In this document: piece by piece, positions 21,855 to 58,500 of the stretch | How the letters are laid out: every line of letters begins with the position of its first letter | Position numbering within the stretch: the stretch's first letter is position 1 | Assembly (NCBI GenBank): GCA_009760855.2 | Contig: WPIO01000023.1 | Span: 192,501 to 251,000 of the forward strand | From: Cristatella mucedo | Taxonomy: Eukaryota; Bryozoa; Phylactolaemata; Cristatellidae | DNA length: 58,500 bases | Reading direction: 5' to 3' | Position numbers and translations under genes: made by a program | The notes under the pieces: model-generated | What the model was told of the DNA's origin: nothing | Databases searched by the model: none | What the model saw: the letters and a program-made list of their open reading frames with translations, nothing else

Positions 21855-24250
21855 TACTAAGCGCTAGCTTGAAAAAGCATACACAAGATTAGGACTGACT
21901 GTCCATCGACAAGCATACGACGACTATTGTAGACCGTACCCATCGGTCCTAGCAAAGGCCAAGTCTAGCTTCTATAAAAAACATTGCTGAATCACAGATG
22001 CGTAATCCAAAATGCTGATGTCTACGATCAAAAATCTTAATCGCTCCCAGGCTAGCTCCTTACCTAGTGATCCCTGTGATGATCTAGCTAATCGCTTCTC
22101 TAGCTTCTTTGTAAGCAACACAGACAAGATCAGGGAGTCACTCCCAAAGATGGCTACATCCCCCTTGAATCCTGTCCCTCAATTCCATGTAGCACCACAA
22201 TGTCTACATTCAAGGAGGTCACTAGTGACCACGTCCTGAAGTTCATATCCCAATCAAAGAAGACGACGAGTCCTTTAGACCCTATTACTAGCGTCCTTCA
22301 TCAACGATGCATTGCTCTGTTGCGGCCATTAACATCATAATTAGCCTGAGGTCATGTCCCAGCACCTTTCAAAAGGCTATAATCAGGCCACTACTCAAGA
22401 AACAAACACTAGACCAAGAGAACTTGAGCAACTTCTGCCCAGTCTTCCTTCTAACATTTCTATCAAGGACACTGGAACGAGTCGTGGTAGACCAGCTGAA
22501 CTCCTATATTGAAACTTCAAAGCTTGCTAGTAAGTTCCATTCTGGTTTTAGAGCTAATCACTCCACGGAGTCAGAATTGCTTCGGGTGTATAATGACCTA
22601 CTTAGGAATGCAGACTTAGTGAGAGTCTCTCTGCTTGTTTTGCTCGATCTTTTTGGCAGCTTTTGATACTATCGATCACCAAGTCCTTCCTTGGCACCTC
22701 TCATCTTGCATGGACATCACTGGCATTGCTTTGCAATGGTTTAGGTTCTATCTCAGTGCAAGACTCTAGAGTATTGATGTGAATGGACAAAGATCATCTG
22801 TGGAACCTCTGAAATATGGGGTACCTCAGGGCTCTGCGTTTGGTTCAGTTCTTTTCAAAGTTTATACCGTCCCTCTTGCCGATGTGATTGCCAAGCACAA
22901 TCTAGGCTTTCATTTTTAGGGAGATAACACTCAGTTATACATTTGCTTTGATCCCTACCGGCCCTTAAGCACGTCTAATCCTCTCAACTCCTTTGCTGCA
23001 TGTATTGATGACATCCGCACATGGATGGAAGCAAACATTCTTAAATTGAATGATAATAAAACCAACTTACTAGCTATAAGCAAACCGAGTGTGATTGAGA
23101 AACTGGAAAGGGCTCAAAAAGTCTCTGCCGGCATATCTCCTGTTGAATCTGCACGAAATCTAGGTGTCATGTTCCAAAGTGACCTCTCAACAGACGACCA
23201 CATCAGCTCCAAGGTCAAGTCTGCCTACTTTCAGCTACCAAACACAGCTAAAATTCGGGCTTGTTTAGAAAGGAATACCACATCCAAATTGGTTCATGCA
23301 TTTGTGAAATCCCGTCTTAACTTCTGTAACTCACTGCTTGCAGGTCTACCGGCCTGTGCAATAAGGTGCTTACAGCTGGTGCAAAGCTCTGCAGCTAGGC
23401 TTGTATGTTGTGAGCATCGCAATTGCCACAACCCATCACTTCTCGCCAATCTGCACTGGTTTTCAGTCTAGCGATGCATCGATATCAAGGTTGTGTCACT
23501 CGCTTTTAGGTCCCTTCATTCTTTGGCTCCAGCCTAACCATCAGATCTACTCCTCCACCAGGCTAAGCATCGTACCACCGGCTTTTCGGAATCTAATTGT
23601 TTATCTATATCTCGTACAAAAGTCAATTCTTTGGCGACAATGCCTTTAGTTTGTATGTTCGCAAAGCCTGGACCTCACGTCCGACCTTTGTCACGACATC
23701 CCTTGACGTGAACACATTTTAAAGGAATTAAAAACGCACCTATTCATGACAGTATTTGGTGGATCCCTGTGATTCGTCCTATATGTGATTACGCATGCTG
23801 ACACTGTGCATGCTGCCACTAACCACATTTGCATGCTGACCTTGTGCATGTCACCCCTAGCCATGTTATCCAAGTTGTTTATCAAGCATGATACCACTCA
23901 ACATTTAATCGTGTTTCCTTTGCAGCAAATGAACAGCACCTAGAAAGAGATTGAGTTCTCTGAGTGCACTTTATTAAGTGTATCATTATTAAACTGAAAG
24001 TGCATTTATTTATCACAGCATTTAGTGGGTCTTTATGATTCGACCTTTATGTGCTTATGCATGTTGACACTGTGCACACTGCCACTAACCATACTTGGAT
24101 GCTGCCGATGTGCATGTCACCCCTAACCATGTTATTCTTGTTATTTATTGAGCAAGCTACCACTAAACGTTCGATCGTGCTTCCTTTGCAGCAAATTTAA
24201 AGTGGGTAGAAAGAAATGAGCTCATCGAGGGTGCTATAAGAAATTCATTA
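21855..24250 (+). mobile_element. CR1/L2-type LINE, decayed reverse transcriptase
   Basis: A series of interrupted + strand frames. First is the linker before the RT (ALAKAKSSFYKKHC-like). Next come RT blocks FRANHSTESELLRVYNDLLR and LLVLLDLFGSF, with the VPQGS box at about 22.82 kb. The C-terminal part reads LKLNDNKTNLL..., SARNLGVMFQSDLS, and FVKSRLNFCNSLLAGLP. Several stops and frameshifts make it non-functional. Two tandem copies of the 3' end (to about 23.99 and about 24.25 kb) close the element. Confidence 0.88.
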
Positions 24251-26275
24251 TTATTATTATTATTTTATAATGTCCATCTATTTAACAGAGGGTGCAAAAA
24301 ATTCACACAATATACGACCTCCTTCCATCACAAAATACTCAGTTTTCAACAGGAGACTTCAAGCTAAAAGAGAGGTTACCTGCTGTCTGGTTAAATGGGA
24401 GGCACAATTAGATTACCAGTGACGAAACTTTGCTTTGAGCCGTGAGGCAATTGGCGAAGCATGGTTTCAGTAGCAACCACTTTGGCAGTAGAGACATAAT
24501 CTCTTGTAGCACAGTGAGCCCACTAGTTTGCTACTACTCTGTTTACAGCCAAATCGTAAGCCTCATCCCTGGCTAAGCTCTTTCAATTACGGGTCAAGAA
24601 TGGCTCTAAAATCTACTGTTTGTTGGTGGTTTTAGTCTTTTCTTCCAAGCCGGGTCGGTTGCCCTCCACCCACTGTTCGGTTGCTGCTGCTCTCCAGCGG
24701 GATCGAGGCTAGCGATTATTGGGACATTGCCGTGGCATGGCTCTTGCATCTCAGCACAGAGTGAACAGGAATATTTGGAAAATAGTTTACATTCGAAAAT
24801 GCAATCATTGAGAATCCAAAGGACAACCATTATTTATGCATTTGTTGGCCAGCCACTGACCTCACACTAAAAAAATCCTGCTTCTACTAGGTGCATACCT
24901 CCTAAAGAAGCAGAAGCTATATCAGTGTGTAAAGAGAACAGATCATTAACTCCATATTCATACGTGCCAGGCCAGTAGCTAAGGTTAAGTAGGTGCTCTT
25001 ACTGCACTGGCACTGCAACAAATCGCTTGATAGGCAGGGTCCAAAAGTTGTTGTTATCTGACGATCAAATTGACAATCCCAGCTTGCAGCTACATGCAGG
25101 ACACGATAGCTATTCGTAAGAAATTTCTTTGCAGCCGTGCCAATGACAGACTGGGATGCTTTTTCATACTAGCTGACAAATAAATGCTGAAAGTGCCAGT
25201 TGAAGCATGGTGCGAGGCTCGACGACCCGAACCTTTACATAGTTACCTTCTAGACTCAATACAAGTACTATCACATATCCAAGGTAAGAAAACCCCTCAA
25301 GCTGTGAAGTCACTCACAGGCAGATGACCTTACCAGGGACTTGCCACACTTGAAGTAGATGAAAGTCTGATATGGCGATCCATCATTGGAGCAAGCTTTG
25401 TCTGTTAGGCTCAAGCTGATCTCAGCATTCTGTGCTGAATGCACGGTCATGCTAGTCTTGTTACCAATGGATACTGCTGTTCCCGATCCCACCCGACATA
25501 TCGCCATGTTCGCATCACAGCCAGGTGGGACCGGGGACGTAAGGTTGCACAAGTTGAAATAAAAAACCGGTTGGGTGTTGCTTGGGCCATCACTGAGCGT
25601 CTGGTTGACGCTGATGTGATATTGCCACCTCCCATCGGAGTTGCATGCCCTGGATTGAAATAATCAAAGTGAGAGCAAGATGAATATACACAAATTGGGA
25701 TAGATCGAGCATAAAATGCATCTGGCCAAAATGCTCTTCCAAGCAACCCTCCCAAATAAGCTATGAATAGAAGGCAAAAAATATGGCTTGATCATATAGC
25801 TAGATGCACAAGTATTTAGCGCTAGTTTCGTGGCTTTCACCGGGCTTTTCTTTGATTAAGATATATTGGGTCTCATAGGTTTTAGGATTGAAACAGAATC
25901 TCTAGCAGCAAAGGTAAGCATTTTACACCAGCCCAAGTGTCAGAGCCAGTGGGGGGCATTGGCCCCCCCCCCTATGGAAGGGTTTTAAGACTGAAGGTTT
26001 TTTAAGTTTTACTGGGTTTTTTTAGGGGAGATTAAAGTTCCATTATTCCTAGAATTTAGGTGAGATTGAAACTAAGATTTTTTAGGTTTTAGGATTGAAA
26101 CTGAGTCTCTAGCAGCAAAGGCAAGCATCTTGCACCAACCTAAGAGGCAGAGCCAGTGGTGGGGGCATTTGCCCCATGGAGGGGCAGTGATCTGGGTTGC
26201 CCTATATTCCTATGCCCCTCCTCTCCTCCCCCCCCCCCCGATCGTCATCAACGACGAAACTACAGTATGTCACAT
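24250..26275 (-). repeat. Left arm of large inverted duplication
   Basis: The reverse complement matches about 30115-31925 with few differences. It contains an antisense copy of CI-MPR exon 2 (25334-25649). Inside the arm a block of about 100 bp (ttttaggattgaaac... to ggggcat) is repeated (about 25880-25970 and 26085-26185), whereas the right arm has it once. LINE 3' ends abut the outer side of both arms. Confidence 0.92.
25334..25649 (-). pseudogene. Antisense copy of CI-MPR exon 2, intact frame
   Basis: It has exactly the same length (316 bp) as the sense exon at 30529-30844, with the same acceptor (tttcaatccag) and donor (gtaagg). It translates as ACNSDGRWQYHISVNQTLSD through FIYFKCGKSL. 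I count six residue changes in 105 and no stop or frameshift. It lies upstream of exon 1 and on the opposite strand, so it cannot be spliced into the receptor. I call it a duplicated exon without a known host transcript. An uncollapsed allele misplaced by assembly is possible. Confidence 0.8.
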
Positions 26276-26279
26276 AAGC

Positions 26280-27097
26280 ATCTAAAATAAAACAAATATA
26301 TTAACAATGTTTGTTTTACTTCGTGCAGAGATAATGCACACTACTGCCGAATTTTGACCACCGCTAATTTCTTTTGATTGTGCCAAATGGACCCCTGGGC
26401 CTCTCGGTACTCAGTCCCTGAGTAGCTTCTCGTGACTTGGGTCTTATACAGGCTGTGCGGTCTAGTTCAATCGCCCGGTAGTGACTGGACCAAGTGTGGT
26501 AAGCCCAAGTCGTGGCAGTCCTGCTGCCTCTGCTAAGGAATGAAGAAAACTGCCGAATAGAAGAGAAGGCTAAACAGCAAGCTAACTAGATGCAGTCTTG
26601 TTCAAATCTGACCAGGGCGATGGAGACGACTAGTCGGACATCGTTTCGAAAGTTCTGTGCAGAACTTCGACCGCTGCTTTCGCCTTCCATGAACTCCTCT
26701 TTGAGACAACCCAAAAAAGAAATCGAAGATTTGATATTTGCAAGCTTCATTTAACACTCTTCTCGCGGTTCATGTCTGCTGATTTTTTGGCACACCGTCA
26801 CACTCCTTACTGAATGGTCACGCTGCCTGCGTCGCTAACGAGTCGGTGCAGAGTCGTGGGAAAACCAGCATTGTAGAAGCAATACTGGAAGATAGGCCAC
26901 GGCCCTAGCGTGGCGCCCCCGACCCAATAGATATACGTACACAGCGCCCAACGACCCCTCTCCGGTAGTTTGTTTATGACTAATTGACCAATCAACGAAC
27001 GTCCTGTGCGTCCGGGGCATAACGCGCGGCATCATGTGACGTTCGTCACATGGCTGCATCAGCTTTCGTTGGCCAGCGCTTCCGCCGCTCCGTAGCT
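26280..27097 (+). promoter_or_regulatory. Upstream region of the CI-MPR gene
   Basis: No coding sequence was recognised. It becomes CpG-rich from about 26.9 kb into the first intron (to about 27.9 kb), as expected of a housekeeping promoter. No TATA box stands out. The assignment rests on position and composition only. Confidence 0.35.
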
Positions 27098-57139
<30,042 letters not shown>

Positions 57140-57609
57140 GTGAGCAGGCAGGCTTTTTGAACCCACATAATTCCAGAGCAGTTCGGTGAAGTTGCTGTGT
57201 TAAAGGGAGGCCAAGATGTTGCTCCTTTGTAGACGCCCTAGTGGTCTCTCATGATTTGATCGGTGCAAATGTGAACGCCACAATAAGTTCTTGCTCAGTG
57301 CCGTTCGGGGTTCGTTGACCTGCAGTGTGCCGGCATCAAGGCAGCGCTGGCTGCACGCACTGCTGCTGGGCGCACTGCTCCTAAGTTTAAGTCATGAGAG
57401 GTGACCTACCTTGGCTGTTTGCGCCGATTGCGGAATTGTCTGTTCTCGATTCCTTCCCTGGTGTTATTGCTACTCGATATAAGTGTCTCGTATAAATGCC
57501 TAGCTACAATGTAAAGTTTTCTCGTATTGAACGATTGGCTAGAATGGGAATCTCTAGTCCGGTATGGTTTTTACCATGGTCTGAAAACTTATGCGAAGAG
57601 ATTGCATTG

Positions 57610-57780
57610 GAACAAGGGTCTTAGGCGGGAGTAAGGTGCTTGCACTTCACGACCCGGGTCTTGGATTCGAGTCCTGCAGCAGGCAATCCTTGATTGCCCT
57701 CTGCAAGCAGGGTAGCATTAGCATCCCCGAGACTTTTCTGCCACCTTATAAATGAGGCCGTTTGATCAGCTACACTTAAC
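57610..57780 (+). mobile_element. SINE family 1 copy (variant head)
   Basis: gggtcttaggcgggagtaag head, B-box-like ttggattcgagtcctgcagc, and tail tataaatgaggccgtttgat. Confidence 0.78.
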
Positions 57781-58014
57781 TTTACTTCAGGGGACGACCC
57801 GCAAGGCAATTGATTGTGAAGCTGCTCACGCTGATCAATGGGCACTACAGCAAAGACTGGTTGGTTCTTGGTTCTTTATCTGTAACAACCGTTGAGTCCA
57901 ACCCCTATGGACCAGCTATTGGTTGTCCACCAGTGCGACTCCTGGAATGAGACCAGGAAGTCTTCGGGGCACGTATGGAGCTTGAACGTCATGACTGTGG
58001 CACTTATGGTCTAG

Positions 58015-58250
58015 CCCTCGGTCTGGTCCAGCTGCAGCTTCTGTGCCAACCACTTCCTAGACTCCCTTCTGACTCAGCTATGCTTCTCACTTTCTCTTTA
58101 TTGCGTGAGATTAAGTCGGTTGGCTACCGAATGCGTACCGAAAGCCGCTTAGGCTTTGACTGAGCTATAGAAAACTCTCCAAAGTAGCATCCACTTGGTC
58201 TTTGTAACTTTGCAGAGTTACAGACGAAGATAATTTACATCTCTTGGCCA
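58015..58250 (+). mobile_element. LINE family B 3' end
   Basis: ttgcgtgagattaagtcggt + tggctaccgaatgcgtaccg through gagttacagacgaagataat; homologous to 55.31-55.50 kb. Confidence 0.75.
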
Positions 58251-58500
58251 ATTTTTCTCGATTAATCTGTATGTGGCACAAGAGAGGGCTGTTACACCAC
58301 CCACCCCTTCCCATATTGCTATATTCTTCCTCGGAGTGATATGGAGTGGTTTGAAGCGACCTCCACTGTCAAATAGCTCATGAGCTGCATATGGTTGACA
58401 GCTTTAGCAGGTACTGACACCGACGTCAATGCTGACGTAACCGAATATCTGCCATGGGCTTTGTGGTATCTTAGCAGTTAAAAAGTTGCTGAGGTTTAGT

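Larger units (their letters stand above)
57140..58500 (+). other. Start of CI-MPR intron 18
   Basis: Contains a SINE and a LINE end (listed). I could not find the next exon (expected to carry the next A-x-x-C block of repeat 8), so it probably lies beyond 58500. Confidence 0.6.

Noticed and set aside
25439-25663. 74-codon + ORF and its minus-strand counterpart at 30515-30739
   Set aside because: Both are shadows antisense to the CI-MPR exon 2 sequence; the exon frame explains the conservation.

Overview
This is animal (metazoan, apparently invertebrate) nuclear DNA. It has interrupted genes with GT-AG introns, tRNA-derived SINEs with A and B boxes, CR1/L2-type LINE fragments, a Tc1-type transposon and long dinucleotide repeats. 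The species cannot be named from the sequence. Nothing bacterial or viral was recognised.

Two real genes were reconstructed exon by exon, both on the + strand. (1) About 1121-12754: ten exons of a tryptophan hydroxylase (TPH), the rate-limiting enzyme of serotonin synthesis. The reading frame stays open across all nine introns, ending at a stop at 12754. The 5' exon(s) for the first half of the ACT regulatory domain were not found and probably lie left of the window. (2) About 27098-57139 and continuing past the right edge: eighteen exons of a cation-independent mannose-6-phosphate receptor (CI-MPR/IGF2R-like). They comprise the signal peptide, extracytoplasmic repeats 1-7 and the start of repeat 8. 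The repeats match the vertebrate receptor one for one. Repeats 3 and 5 carry the Gln-Arg-Glu-Tyr sugar-phosphate site, and repeat 5 lacks the same cysteine pair as its vertebrate counterpart.

The rest is repeat-rich. 12755-27097 is intergenic and holds SINEs, a decayed transposon-like ORF, a LINE and one arm of a large inverted duplication. The arms lie at about 24.25-26.28 kb and 30.1-31.9 kb, flanking the receptor's first exon. The left arm carries a complete antisense copy of receptor exon 2 with both splice sites. The 5.9-kb and 3.7-kb introns at 34.5-40.4 kb and 40.5-44.3 kb hold several LINE fragments and a fold-back Tc1 element split by a LINE.

The two genes have no obvious functional link: one makes serotonin and the other sorts lysosomal enzymes. 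The most interesting signals are the antisense exon copy, an in-frame 51-nt TPH exon between two long (CT)n tracts, a SINE family sharing its tail with the resident LINE, and the nested fold-back transposon.
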